Shown here: in pieces, positions 28,527-37,393 of the stretch
Numbering within the stretch: the stretch's first letter is position 1
How the letters are laid out: every line of letters starts with the position of its first letter
From: Hymenobacter volaticus
GTDB lineage: Bacteria; Bacteroidota; Bacteroidia; Cytophagales; Hymenobacteraceae
NCBI RefSeq assembly: GCF_022921055.1
Contig: NZ_CP095061.1
Coordinates: 969,501 to 1,033,500, forward strand
Reading direction: 5' to 3'
Length of the DNA stretch: 64,000 nucleotides
Program-made: the position numbers and the translations under genes
Notes under the pieces: model-generated
Told to the model about the DNA's origin: nothing
Databases searched by the model: none
What the model saw: the letters and a program-made list of their open reading frames with translations, nothing else

Positions 28527-29534
28527 ATGCTTTCCTTTCTCGCCTACATCACCTGGAACACGGACCCTATTCTGGCTAAACTAGGGCCGTTGACGCTGCG
28601 TTGGTACGGGTTGTTGTTTATGTCGGGCTTCGTGTTCGGCACGTTCATCCTCTCGCACATCTACAAGTCGGAGCGGACGTCGCCACGCTGGGTAGACGTC
28701 ATTACCATCTATATGCTGGCTGGTACGATTCTCGGTGCCCGGCTAGGACACGTGCTCTTCTACGACCCTGACTATTATCTGACCTCAGAGCACTTCCTCG
28801 AGATATTTAAAATTTGGGAAGGTGGACTAGCTAGCCACGGAGCCACACTAGGTATTTTACTGGCTTGCTGGCTGTTTGCGCGCAATAATAAGTTCGATTA
28901 CCTCTGGGTGCTCGACCGCATTGTGATTGTAGTGGCATTGGGCGGGGCCATGATTCGTATGGGCAACCTGATGAACTCCGAGATAGTAGGCGAGCCAACC
29001 GACAAACCCTGGGCTTTTGTGTTTGTGCGCGATGCCCAGCATTTCCAGCCGGCCACGCAGCCACTGCCACCCGGCGCGGTGCTTGTATCTCCCAAACCTG
29101 TGGTAGAAGCCGATGGTAGCAAAACCTATCAGGTGCTGCCTGCTGGTACGCCTGTGGTGCCTGGATCCACTATGATGGCTGTGCCACGCCACCCCACGCA
29201 GATCTATGAAGCGGCCTTCTGCATCTTCCTGCTAATATTGCTCTACAGCATGTGGAACCGAACCAAGGACCGAACGCCACGTGGGTTGCTATTCGGACTC
29301 TTTGTGGTATTGCTGTTCACGCAGAGGTTCCTAGGTGAATTCCTGAAAGAAAATCAGGAAGGTTTCGAGGACAAACTACCCCTGAACATGGGGCAGATTT
29401 TGAGTTTGCCGCTGATTTTGGTTGGCTTGTGGGTGCTGTTGCGCGCAGGCAAGGACCCCAAGAATCCATACGGCTATGCTCCCCGAGACTTGGACGAGGA
29501 AGAGGCTAACAACAAAAAGGCCATCAAAGTCTAA
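28527..29534 (+). CDS. lgt: Prolipoprotein diacylglyceryl transferase
   Basis: 335 residues with about seven membrane helices. It has L-R-W-Y-G-L-L-F near the N-terminus, G-A-R-L-G-H-V-L-F-Y, the conserved G-G-L-A-S-H-G-A segment, the signature R-M-G-N-L-M-N-S-E-I-V-G, and P-R-H-P-T-Q-I-Y-E-A. It transfers diacylglycerol from phosphatidylglycerol to the lipobox Cys of prolipoproteins in the inner membrane. Compared with E. coli Lgt there are about 45 extra periplasmic residues between E-I-V-G and P-R-H-P, rich in Pro/Val. The C-terminal tail is acidic then basic. Several predicted lipoproteins in this window (8666, 29638) are potential clients. Confidence 0.95.
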   Translation: MLSFLAYITWNTDPILAKLGPLTLRWYGLLFMSGFVFGTFILSHIYKSERTSPRWVDVITIYMLAGTILGARLGHVLFYDPDYYLTSEHFLEIFKIWEGGLASHGATLGILLACWLFARNNKFDYLWVLDRIVIVVALGGAMIRMGNLMNSEIVGEPTDKPWAFVFVRDAQHFQPATQPLPPGAVLVSPKPVVEADGSKTYQVLPAGTPVVPGSTMMAVPRHPTQIYEAAFCIFLLILLYSMWNRTKDRTPRGLLFGLFVVLLFTQRFLGEFLKENQEGFEDKLPLNMGQILSLPLILVGLWVLLRAGKDPKNPYGYAPRDLDEEEANNKKAIKV

Positions 29535-29584
29535 TCTCATCATTGCTTTCCTCTTTAACTGAGGAACGAAGTACCCAACGCACA

Positions 29585-29617
29585 AAAAAGCCGCCCTTCC
29601 AGAAAGGGCGGCTTTTT
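29585..29617. terminator. Bidirectional terminator between lgt and the lipoprotein gene
   Basis: Stem of 14 bases including A/T tracts on both sides, around a GCCGCCC core, with a short loop. It lies between convergent genes. Confidence 0.9.
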
Positions 29618-29637
29618 GTTGTGTGGTAGCTAACCTA

Positions 29638-30537
29638 CTACAATTGGTAACGGTAGAGCGCTCCTTGTTCGGTGCTGATGAGCAAGGTGCTATTGTCGAG
29701 AAACAAGATGCCTTCGGTTTGGCCGGCCCCTTTGAGGGAAACAGTTTTGGGAGTGGCCTTCAGCGCGCTTTCCAAATCGGTACCGTCGTACAGATACAGG
29801 GCCTGTTGGCCTACCAAAGCCAAATGTTGGCCGTCGGGGCTTAGGTCCGCGCCGGTTACTTCGCCGGCAATAGGAAGCTTGGTGAGCAACTGCGCCGTTT
29901 GGGAACCGGGCTGATCGGAAAGGGTATAAACCTTGCTGGTACTGCGCTGAGCGCGGTCTTTCGTGAACAGATAGATCTTGCCAGCATGCCAGAGCGAGGC
30001 CTCGCAATCGAAGTTGCGCTCTTCTTTGGGCGGAGGGAAGGCCTTCTGGTCGGCGTAGCGAAAGTTGATTTTACTGACTTTATCGGGCTGATCAGGATTG
30101 ACGCGGTAAATAACCAAGTCCTGACGCGAGTTATTGTTGTTGCCCGCATCGACGACGTAGATAGTGCCTTTGCCGTCATCGGCGAGGCTTTCCCAATCGA
30201 CATTAGGCACGGGAAGTTCGCGCTGGCCTAGCAGTTCGCCTTTCTCGTTGATGAGGTAGAGGACTGGGGTCGTGCCAGCGTCGCCGTGGGTAAAGAACGT
30301 GCCCGGCCGGATGCCATGCGCTAGTCCTGAGCTTTCGGGTACGCCACCTTGGAGTTCGCCCACCGATTGCAGACCTGCGGCTATTTCCTTGTCCTCTTTC
30401 TTGCCCTTCTTTTTGCCTTTCTTCTTTTCGGATGTAGGCGAGTCGGCATACTCTTTGGCGGTATCACTCTGGGCTTGCGAACAAGCGGAACCTAATAAAG
30501 CAATGAAGCTGAGGGCAAGCAGGGATATTCTAGACAT
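29638..30537 (-). CDS. Lipoprotein with a beta-propeller-like domain, unknown function
   Basis: 299 residues from the ATG at 30537. Lipoprotein signal peptide with Cys19 (L-L-G-S-A-C), then a very Lys-rich linker (about 36-50, K-K-G-K-K-K-G-K-K). The rest has repeated short strands typical of a beta-propeller: F-T-H-G-D-A-G-T, N-V-D-W-E-S-L-A-D-D, Y-V-V-D-A-G-N-N-N, G-A-D-L-S-P-D-G-Q, T-E-G-I-L-F-L-D. This pattern resembles SdiA-regulated/phytase-like envelope proteins, but the function is not known. Upstream on the same strand, 194 bases away, is yidD. Confidence 0.75.
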   Translation of the reverse strand: MSRISLLALSFIALLGSACSQAQSDTAKEYADSPTSEKKKGKKKGKKEDKEIAAGLQSVGELQGGVPESSGLAHGIRPGTFFTHGDAGTTPVLYLINEKGELLGQRELPVPNVDWESLADDGKGTIYVVDAGNNNNSRQDLVIYRVNPDQPDKVSKINFRYADQKAFPPPKEERNFDCEASLWHAGKIYLFTKDRAQRSTSKVYTLSDQPGSQTAQLLTKLPIAGEVTGADLSPDGQHLALVGQQALYLYDGTDLESALKATPKTVSLKGAGQTEGILFLDNSTLLISTEQGALYRYQL

Positions 30538-30731
30538 CAAGTAGGTGTGGAAAACAGAAACGAAAATACTGCTGGGCATACGGTCCGAACAGTAACAGTG
30601 CAACCTATTACGTAAAACAGAATGCAAAGTGCTGTTTCGGCACTGAATTGCTGCCACAAAGAGGCGCAGCTAGATAGTCCCGCCGTTAGGAAAACTTCCC
30701 GATCCTGCCCAAGAATTGGGTTCCTTCTGTG

Positions 30732-30953
30732 CTACGGAACCGGGTCGTAGCCGTGGCCGCCCCATGGGTGGCAGCGGCTTATACGGCGCAAAGCTAGCCG
30801 GCCGCCTCGCCACGGACCATATTTCTGGATGGCCTGTACTGCATATGCAGAGCAAGTGGGTGTGTAGCGGCAACTGGCGGGAGTAAGCGGCGAAATCAAA
30901 TACCGATACACCCACAACAGCCCTAGCAGCAACTGACGAACTAGATACGACAT
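30732..30953 (-). CDS. yidD: Membrane protein insertion efficiency factor YidD
   Basis: 73 residues from the internal ATG at 30953 (M-S-Y-L-V-R); an ATG six bases earlier is also possible. It has the family pattern [23 protein letters not shown], then K-Y-G-P-W-R-G and [17 protein letters not shown], with all three Cys. YidD sits on the inner membrane face and helps YidC/Sec insert proteins. It is not next to rnpA/yidC here, as is common in Bacteroidota. Confidence 0.93.
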   Translation of the reverse strand: MSYLVRQLLLGLLWVYRYLISPLTPASCRYTPTCSAYAVQAIQKYGPWRGGRLALRRISRCHPWGGHGYDPVP

Positions 30954-31157
30954 CAACACAAAGAACTACAAACGGCGCAGAATAATTGCCGCACATGAGT
31001 TCAAGCAATTCATAGGCATCCTTGTGAGGCGTGTAGTAAATGCTCATGCCCTGTTACTGCTTGATGTACTATCTGCTAATAGGCCGTGACTGTTTCGTAA
31101 ATTCGCTGACCGAGTCCATTGGTTATCTTAATCTATTCTTCTTTTTTTCTTCTACTC

Positions 31158-33467
31158 ATGCGAAAAAACAACTGGGCGAAAGTCCTGCTCCTAACGCTGT
31201 TGCTGCCCCTGACGGCTCGCGCCGACGAAGGCATGTGGCTGCCGCTCTTCGTGAAGCGGCTCAACCAAGCCGACATGCAGAAAAAAGGTCTCAAGCTGAC
31301 GGCCGAAGAAATATACAGCGTCAACAGTTCCAGTCTGAAAGATGCTGTCGTGCAGCTTGGTGGTTTTTGCACCGGCGAATTTGTGAGCAGCCAAGGCTTG
31401 ATGCTGACCAACCATCACTGCGGCTACGACGCGCTGCAAACCCACAGCACCCCGCAAAACAACATTTTGCAAAACGGCTTTTTCGCGGCCACCCGCGCCG
31501 AAGAAAAAACCAACCCCGGCTTGTTTGTGGATATACTGGTGCGGATGGAAGACATAACCAGCAAGGTGCTGGAAGGCGTTACGCCTACCACCCCCGAGCA
31601 AGAGCGCGTTGCCATCGTGCAGCAGCACCAGAAAGAAATGGCGGACGCTGCCAAAGAAAGCGGCCGGTATGTAGCCTACGTGCGCGACATGTTCGGGGGC
31701 AACGAGTATTACTTGTTTGTGTACCAGCGCTTCGGCGACGTGCGCCTGGTAGGTGCGCCCCCGGAAGCTGTGGGCAAATTCGGTGGCGACACCGACAACT
31801 GGATGTGGCCCCGCCATACCGGCGACTTCTCGATGTTCCGGGTGTATGCCGACAAAGACAACAAACCCACTGCGACTCCGCAGGCCGACAACGTACCCTA
31901 CGTGCCCAAGAAGCACTTGCCCGTGAGCTTGCAAGGGGTGAGCGAAGGCGACTTCGCCATGGTATTTGGCTTTCCTGGCCGCACCCAACGCTTTCTGCCC
32001 GCCGCTGGTCTTCAGATGACGCTTGATCAAAGCAACCCCGCGCGCATCAAGCTGCGCGATACGCGCCTAAAGCTTTGGAAAGAAGATATGGAACAGGATC
32101 CAGCACTGCGCTTGAAATACGCTTCCAAGTACGCCAGCATTGCCAATTACTGGAAGTACTACATTGGCCAGAATGAAGGCATGAAGCGCCTAAAAACGGT
32201 GGATGCCAAGAAAGCGGAAGAAGCTTCCCTTGACCAATGGATACGGGCCGACCAAGGGCGCGTCCAACAGTATGGCGAAGCGCTTACCACCATCAACCAA
32301 GCCTATACTGGCCTGCGCGAGTACAACCTAAGCGCCAACTATGTGAACGAAGCGGCCTTCGGAACGGAAATCGTGACGCTGGCCTCCCGTATGATGCCGC
32401 TTTACATGACGCTCAAGACCACGCCAACCGACAAGGCCGCTATTCAAAAGGCAGTTGAGGGCCTGAAGGAGCCAGTAACTGAGTACTTCAAAGATTACAG
32501 TTCCTCAACGGACAAGAAAGTATTCACGGCTCTCATGGCTCTCTATGGTAAGGATGTACCTCAGGCACAATTGCCTGATGTATTCCAAACTGTGCAGAAA
32601 GAGTATGGCGGATCGTGGGCGAAATATGCCGACTACGTATTCACCAACTCCTTCCTCACATCGGAAGCCAAGGTGAATGCCTTTTTAGCGAATCCTACCC
32701 TGGCAAAGCTCGAAGCCGACCCTGGTTTTAAAACCTTCAATTCGGTTTACCTGAACTATACGCAGAACATCCTGCCGAAAATGCAGACGCTGCAAGCGGG
32801 TCTTACCCGTGCCAATCGTCTTTATGTAGCGGCGTTGCGCGCGAAAAACACCCAGAAAGTGTATTCGCCTGATGCTAACTCCACTCTCCGACTCAGCTAC
32901 GGTACCGTGCGCCCCTACAAAGGCCGCGATGCCGTGCGCTACGACTACAAAACCACGGCCCAAGGTATTCTGGAAAAAGAAGACCCTACCAACGAAGAGT
33001 TTGTCGTACCTAAGAAAGAGTTGGAATTGCTTAAGCAGAAAGACTACGGACGCTTCGCCGACAAAGACGGTAATCTGCCCGTAGCCTTCATCACCGACAA
33101 CGACATCACGGGCGGCAACTCCGGCTCGCCCGTTATTAATGGCCGCGGCGAATTGATTGGCCTCGCCTTCGACGGCAACTGGGAAGCTATGACGGGTGAT
33201 CTAGCTTACGATCCTGAGTTAAAGCGTTGCATCAATGCCGATATTCGCTACGTGCTTTGGTGCATCGAGAAGCTAGGCGGCGCTCGGCACATTGTCGATG
33301 AAATGACGATAGTCAACAATGGCCCAAACCCTGGCATAGGCCCGGCTGCTACCGCCTCGGCCGATGCCCTGAGCGACGTAGAGAAAATGAAAGTCAAGAC
33401 CGAAGACGGTCAGAAAACCAAAGTCAAAAAGAAGAAAGGCAAGGAAACCACAGCCGCTGGCATGTAA
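31158..33467 (+). CDS. S46 family dipeptidyl peptidase (DPP7-type)
   Basis: 769 residues from the ATG at 31158, giving a clean signal peptide (1-22, ends L-T-A-R-A). The chymotrypsin-like S46 triad is visible: His in T-N-H-H-C-G-Y-D-A (about 86-87), Asp in G-G-D-T-D-N-W-M-W-P-R-H-T-G-D-F, and Ser655 in G-G-N-S-G-S-P-V. The residue that sets P1 preference, Arg in DPP11 (acidic P1), is Gly673 here (A-F-D-G-N-W-E-A-M), so a DPP7-like preference for hydrophobic P1 is expected. Such enzymes cut dipeptides from peptide N-termini in the periplasm. The C-terminus has an unusual Lys-rich tail (V-K-K-K-K-G-K). Confidence 0.92.
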   Translation: MRKNNWAKVLLLTLLLPLTARADEGMWLPLFVKRLNQADMQKKGLKLTAEEIYSVNSSSLKDAVVQLGGFCTGEFVSSQGLMLTNHHCGYDALQTHSTPQNNILQNGFFAATRAEEKTNPGLFVDILVRMEDITSKVLEGVTPTTPEQERVAIVQQHQKEMADAAKESGRYVAYVRDMFGGNEYYLFVYQRFGDVRLVGAPPEAVGKFGGDTDNWMWPRHTGDFSMFRVYADKDNKPTATPQADNVPYVPKKHLPVSLQGVSEGDFAMVFGFPGRTQRFLPAAGLQMTLDQSNPARIKLRDTRLKLWKEDMEQDPALRLKYASKYASIANYWKYYIGQNEGMKRLKTVDAKKAEEASLDQWIRADQGRVQQYGEALTTINQAYTGLREYNLSANYVNEAAFGTEIVTLASRMMPLYMTLKTTPTDKAAIQKAVEGLKEPVTEYFKDYSSSTDKKVFTALMALYGKDVPQAQLPDVFQTVQKEYGGSWAKYADYVFTNSFLTSEAKVNAFLANPTLAKLEADPGFKTFNSVYLNYTQNILPKMQTLQAGLTRANRLYVAALRAKNTQKVYSPDANSTLRLSYGTVRPYKGRDAVRYDYKTTAQGILEKEDPTNEEFVVPKKELELLKQKDYGRFADKDGNLPVAFITDNDITGGNSGSPVINGRGELIGLAFDGNWEAMTGDLAYDPELKRCINADIRYVLWCIEKLGGARHIVDEMTIVNNGPNPGIGPAATASADALSDVEKMKVKTEDGQKTKVKKKKGKETTAAGM

Positions 33468-33495
33468 GCTTGCTGCTCCTGTGGGAGTTCAATGC

Positions 33496-33532
33496 AAAAG
33501 CCCTAGTACCCTGATGGTGCTAGGGCTTTTTG
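33496..33532 (+). terminator. Rho-independent terminator after the S46 peptidase gene
   Basis: A 15-base arm pair (33496-33510 with 33516-33530, one wobble) with five-base loop and T-tract. Confidence 0.88.
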
Positions 33533-33671
33533 TATTGAAATAAAAGGCACCTGTTGCATAATCTTGATGCAACCTTACAAAGATATGTTTACTCATTTAT
33601 AAGCTCAGCAATAAGTGGGTTGCTGATGGAATTTTTAATCAGTATTCATTTAATATTTATCAACACACAGC

Positions 33672-36365
33672 ATGAATCATCCTGTACGAGGCGTTACGCA
33701 ATTAGCAGGACTACTATGGGCCAGTTTACTTTCAGCTAGTGCTATAGCACAACCTGTTATTACTAGTTTAGCGCCAAGCAGTGCTGCTGCTGGTACCTCG
33801 GTTATTATAAACGGTACTGGATTTGCGTCAAGTGCTACCCAGAACGCTGTGTATTTCGGGACAGCCCGTGCCACTGTAACAGCCGCTACAGCCACTCGAC
33901 TCACGGTGCAAGTGCCAGTAGGAGCTTCCTCAGTAGCACCCGTAACAGTAACGGATTTGACGAACCGCCAAGTCGGATCTTCCTTAAGCTCAACAACTCC
34001 GGTTTTCACCCTGCGCTTCACTGGCGCTCCACTGAATACGAATTCCTACCAAGCTGTAGTAGCGGCCCAAAATGGAGGAACGGGGTTTGTCACTGCTGAT
34101 TTCAACGCAGACAATTACGCTGACTTTGCAGGATTTGCTCCAGGTGGCCTGCTACTAACTTTAAGTGATGGGCAGGGAGGCTATGAACCAGTTGTTTCAC
34201 TGCCTGCTGGTGCAGGGCCATCCTATATAAAAGCAGCTGATGTAGATGCTAATGGAGCAGTTGATTTACTAGTTGGTGCTTCAGGCCAGTTGTTGCTACT
34301 GCGTAACTTAGGTAGTGGAAATGGATTTACAACAGCAACAGATCTATACCTGAACGGAGAGGGTCTGCCTCAGTACGGCGAAATTACAGTAGATGTGGGG
34401 GATATGAATGCCGATGGCTTACCAGAACTTATTACCCTCATAACTGATGCGGCGGGTAACGGAGGGAAGCAACTAGTAGAACTTCGGAACAATGGCAACG
34501 GATTCAATGCTCCTACAGTACTGCTGAGAGGGCAGTTGAGTGGATTAGTAATAGCTGATTTCAACCAAGATAATCAGCTAGATGTGGTGGTAACAAATAC
34601 TGATTACCCTCATAGTTTACTATTGCTAAAGCGTAATGCCACTAACACCGGTTATGCTACGCCAGAATCAAGTAGTGTAGGCAGTAACAGCAATGTTTTA
34701 CTTGGTCTTCCACAGGTAGCTGATGTAAATGCTGATGGCCGACCTGATGTATTGATAGAAGGCCGGATAGATGGAGTGACTGGTATAGTAGTAGCACTTC
34801 GTACTACCGCTGGCTTCTCCTTTCAAACTCCAATTTATAGAGGCAATTCACTCAATGCTTCTTTGCGACCCATAGCTGATGTTGATGGTGATGGCTTGCT
34901 GGATATTTTGATGTCTACTAGTAATGGGTTATTAGTGTTTCGTGGACAATCTGGGGGGAGTTTCAGCCAACCAATCACTTTTACCTCAATTGGCGGTGGT
35001 ACTGGTTTAGTCACCGGTGACTTCAATAACGATGGGCGCTCAGATATAGCGGGACTCAGCAGGTCGAATGGCAGCTTGACCATTCTTCATTATACAGGAG
35101 CTGTCTCTAATATAAATAATGCACCTACCCTAAATGCCTTAGTTGACCTGACGTTAAACGAGGACGCCCCGCAGCAAAACATTGCGCTCAGTGGCATCAG
35201 TAACGGCGGCGACGCCGGACAAGCCGTAACTCTCACTGCCGTTAGCTCTGATCCTAGCTTAGTGCCCAACCCAACCATCAGCTATTTCAGCCCTACTAGT
35301 ACAGGCACATTGCGCCTAAGGCCTGCCCCTAACGCATTTGGTACCTGTACTATTACGGTTACTGCGTCTGATGGGCAGGCTCAAAACGGTACTTTTAGCC
35401 GTACGTTTCAAGTGACAGTCGATGCTGTGAATGACCAGCCGACATTAGATGAGCTACCCGACGTAGTAGTGACACAACAGGGTACTAGCATTGTTATTGT
35501 GCCATTGTCGGGCATAACGTCAGGGGCAGCCAACGAAAATCAACTATTAACTTTAACAGCAGTTGTGTCATTAGCTAGTGGCGGTATCAGTGGTAACCCT
35601 CCTTTCGTATATAATAGTCCTGCTACTACGGGAGAATATAGAGCATATGTATTAGCACTTACACCAGGACATTATGCCACAGTTACGCTCACTATCAATG
35701 ATGGTCACTCCAGCAACAACACGTTCAGTCGCACGTTCCGCATTTACTACCAACCAAACGGAAGTCAGTCAAACGCTCCTACGCTCGACCCGATAGCCGA
35801 CATTACAGCAAACCGAGCACTTACAACTCAAATTCCGGTTTCCCTAGCCGGAATCGATGACGGTGACCCTAACCAGACATTCCCTTTGACCGTGACGGCC
35901 ACTAGCTCTGATCCCGCATTAGTAGCTCTAGGACCAGTTGAGTACACTAGTCCAAATGTTACAGGCAGTATACCTTATACTGTTAGCACCACACGCGGCG
36001 GTACCGCCACTATTAGTGTAATCGTAAGCAACAGCCAAAGTCAGAACGGCAGCGTTACACGCAGCTTTCGTATTACCGTGCCTCCACAGGTATTAAGCAC
36101 GGCTAGCTCGCTGGCAACAGCAGCAAAAGCAATAGAGCTATACCCCAACCCTGCACCAAATGGACGATTCTGGCTAAAAAGCGAAGCCGCTGGCCCTGCC
36201 GACGTAACAATAATTGATTTGACGGGCCGTGTGGTATGGCAGCGCCAACTAACCTCGTTGCTACAGCCTCAACAATTACAACTGCCATCAGCTACTGCGG
36301 GCATTTACATAATGCGCGTACGCACTGCAATGGGTACTACCACTCAGCGAATGACGGTACGGTAG
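33672..36365 (+). CDS. Secreted FG-GAP/Ig-like protein with T9SS sorting domain
   Basis: 897 residues. Signal peptide 1-26 (ends A-I-A-Q); an IPT/TIG domain (about 27-105, V-I-T-S-L-A-P-S-S-A); a series of FG-GAP/VCBS repeats (about 130-470) with Ca-binding-like D-x-D/N-x-D-G segments such as D-V-D-A-N-G, D-M-N-A-D-G, D-V-N-A-D-G, D-V-D-G-D-G, D-F-N-N-D-G; three Ig/cadherin-like repeats (about 480-805) starting A-P-T-L-N, Q-P-T-L-D and A-P-T-L-D; and a C-terminal T9SS type A domain (Y-P-N-P). Likely a cell-surface or released integrin-like beta-propeller adhesin. AT-richer than its neighbours; monocistronic. Confidence 0.85.
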   Translation: MNHPVRGVTQLAGLLWASLLSASAIAQPVITSLAPSSAAAGTSVIINGTGFASSATQNAVYFGTARATVTAATATRLTVQVPVGASSVAPVTVTDLTNRQVGSSLSSTTPVFTLRFTGAPLNTNSYQAVVAAQNGGTGFVTADFNADNYADFAGFAPGGLLLTLSDGQGGYEPVVSLPAGAGPSYIKAADVDANGAVDLLVGASGQLLLLRNLGSGNGFTTATDLYLNGEGLPQYGEITVDVGDMNADGLPELITLITDAAGNGGKQLVELRNNGNGFNAPTVLLRGQLSGLVIADFNQDNQLDVVVTNTDYPHSLLLLKRNATNTGYATPESSSVGSNSNVLLGLPQVADVNADGRPDVLIEGRIDGVTGIVVALRTTAGFSFQTPIYRGNSLNASLRPIADVDGDGLLDILMSTSNGLLVFRGQSGGSFSQPITFTSIGGGTGLVTGDFNNDGRSDIAGLSRSNGSLTILHYTGAVSNINNAPTLNALVDLTLNEDAPQQNIALSGISNGGDAGQAVTLTAVSSDPSLVPNPTISYFSPTSTGTLRLRPAPNAFGTCTITVTASDGQAQNGTFSRTFQVTVDAVNDQPTLDELPDVVVTQQGTSIVIVPLSGITSGAANENQLLTLTAVVSLASGGISGNPPFVYNSPATTGEYRAYVLALTPGHYATVTLTINDGHSSNNTFSRTFRIYYQPNGSQSNAPTLDPIADITANRALTTQIPVSLAGIDDGDPNQTFPLTVTATSSDPALVALGPVEYTSPNVTGSIPYTVSTTRGGTATISVIVSNSQSQNGSVTRSFRITVPPQVLSTASSLATAAKAIELYPNPAPNGRFWLKSEAAGPADVTIIDLTGRVVWQRQLTSLLQPQQLQLPSATAGIYIMRVRTAMGTTTQRMTVR

Positions 36366-36391
36366 AAGATAGCTACAGATCAGTAGCCAGC

Positions 36392-36426
36392 ACAACGTCC
36401 CGACCCTAATAAGGCCGGGACGTTGT
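36392..36426 (+). terminator. Hairpin after the FG-GAP protein gene, possible terminator
   Basis: 14-base arms (36392-36405, 36413-36426, one mismatch) with a seven-base loop but no T-tract, so terminator activity is uncertain. Confidence 0.5.
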
Positions 36427-36532
36427 CTGTAAAATCAAATACGTGAGTTACTACAGAGCAGTAAAATAAGTAGTACTAATCTAGATCAGTTTGGCTGTCA
36501 AGTACTCTAAATATACTATCATTGAAGATTGT

Positions 36533-37393
36533 ATGGCCTTGCTTATGAGACAACTCTATTTTATTGTAGTTATTTTATTTCTATTATCAATTACTGCCTA
36601 CGGCCAGGGTAGCGGCCCTGGCATACGCGGTGCGCGAGCAGCCGGACTTGCCAATGCCTCGGTGACATTGAGCGATGTGTGGGCAGTCGGTAACAACGCA
36701 GCGGGTTTAGGGCAACTAAACAAACCCGTGGTGGGCGTATATGCCGAAAACCGCTACTTACTGAGCGCGCTAAACACGGTGGCTGTGGCGGCCGCAATGC
36801 CGCTGGGCGCGGTCGAAAACGAGAAAGCCAGAAATGGTGTGGTGGGCGTGGAGGTGCAGCGCTTTGGTGGCAAGTTGTATAGCGAGCAGCGGGTTGGTGC
36901 AGGCTATGGCTACCGCGGTGGGCTGGTAAGCATTGGAGCTAGAGTGGATATGTTGCAGCTCAGCATTGAGGGATTGGGCAGCAAGCAGGCAGTAGCCGTA
37001 TCGTTGGGTGGGCAGGCGGAATTGGTGCCAAAACGGCTGGTATTTGGCGCGTATCTCTACAACCTCAACCAAGCCAAACTGGCCGAATATCAGCAAGAAC
37101 GGGTGCCTACCCTGCTCAAAGCCGGTCTTTCGTACCGCCCTACCGATAAGGTGTTGCTCAACATCGAGACCGAGAAGGATGTGGAACAGGACGCTGATTT
37201 CAAAGCTGGCCTCGAATACCGCATCATCGAGAAACTGGCGCTGCGAGCGGGCTTCCGAACCCTGACCGAGGAAATTACGGGCGGTGTTGGGTTTCAGGCT
37301 GGCGCGCTCCAAATCGACTATGCGGCGGCGTGGCATGCTGCTTTGGGCTTGAGCCAACATGTGGGCGTGGGCTTTGTCTTCGAGAAGAAGTGA
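36533..37393 (+). CDS. Outer-membrane beta-barrel protein (PorV/PorQ-like)
   Basis: 286 residues from ATG 36533 (ATG 36545 would also give a good signal peptide, ending A-Y-G-Q). After the signal comes G-I-R-G-A-R-A-A-G-L-A-N-A-S-V-T-L-S-D, then N-N-A-A-G-L-G, a pattern seen in PorV/PorQ/FadL-related barrels (loss-of-W-N-P-A variant), followed by alternating amphipathic strands to a C-terminal V-G-V-G-F-V-F. Family assignment is by pattern only. Its TGA overlaps the ATG of the helix-hairpin-helix gene by one base (TGATG), so the two proteins are made together and probably work together in the outer membrane. Confidence 0.65.
   Translation: MALLMRQLYFIVVILFLLSITAYGQGSGPGIRGARAAGLANASVTLSDVWAVGNNAAGLGQLNKPVVGVYAENRYLLSALNTVAVAAAMPLGAVENEKARNGVVGVEVQRFGGKLYSEQRVGAGYGYRGGLVSIGARVDMLQLSIEGLGSKQAVAVSLGGQAELVPKRLVFGAYLYNLNQAKLAEYQQERVPTLLKAGLSYRPTDKVLLNIETEKDVEQDADFKAGLEYRIIEKLALRAGFRTLTEEITGGVGFQAGALQIDYAAAWHAALGLSQHVGVGFVFEKK

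Noticed and set aside
31040..32026. 328-residue frame overlapping the S46 peptidase gene
   Set aside because: Arg/His-rich shadow of the real peptidase reading frame.
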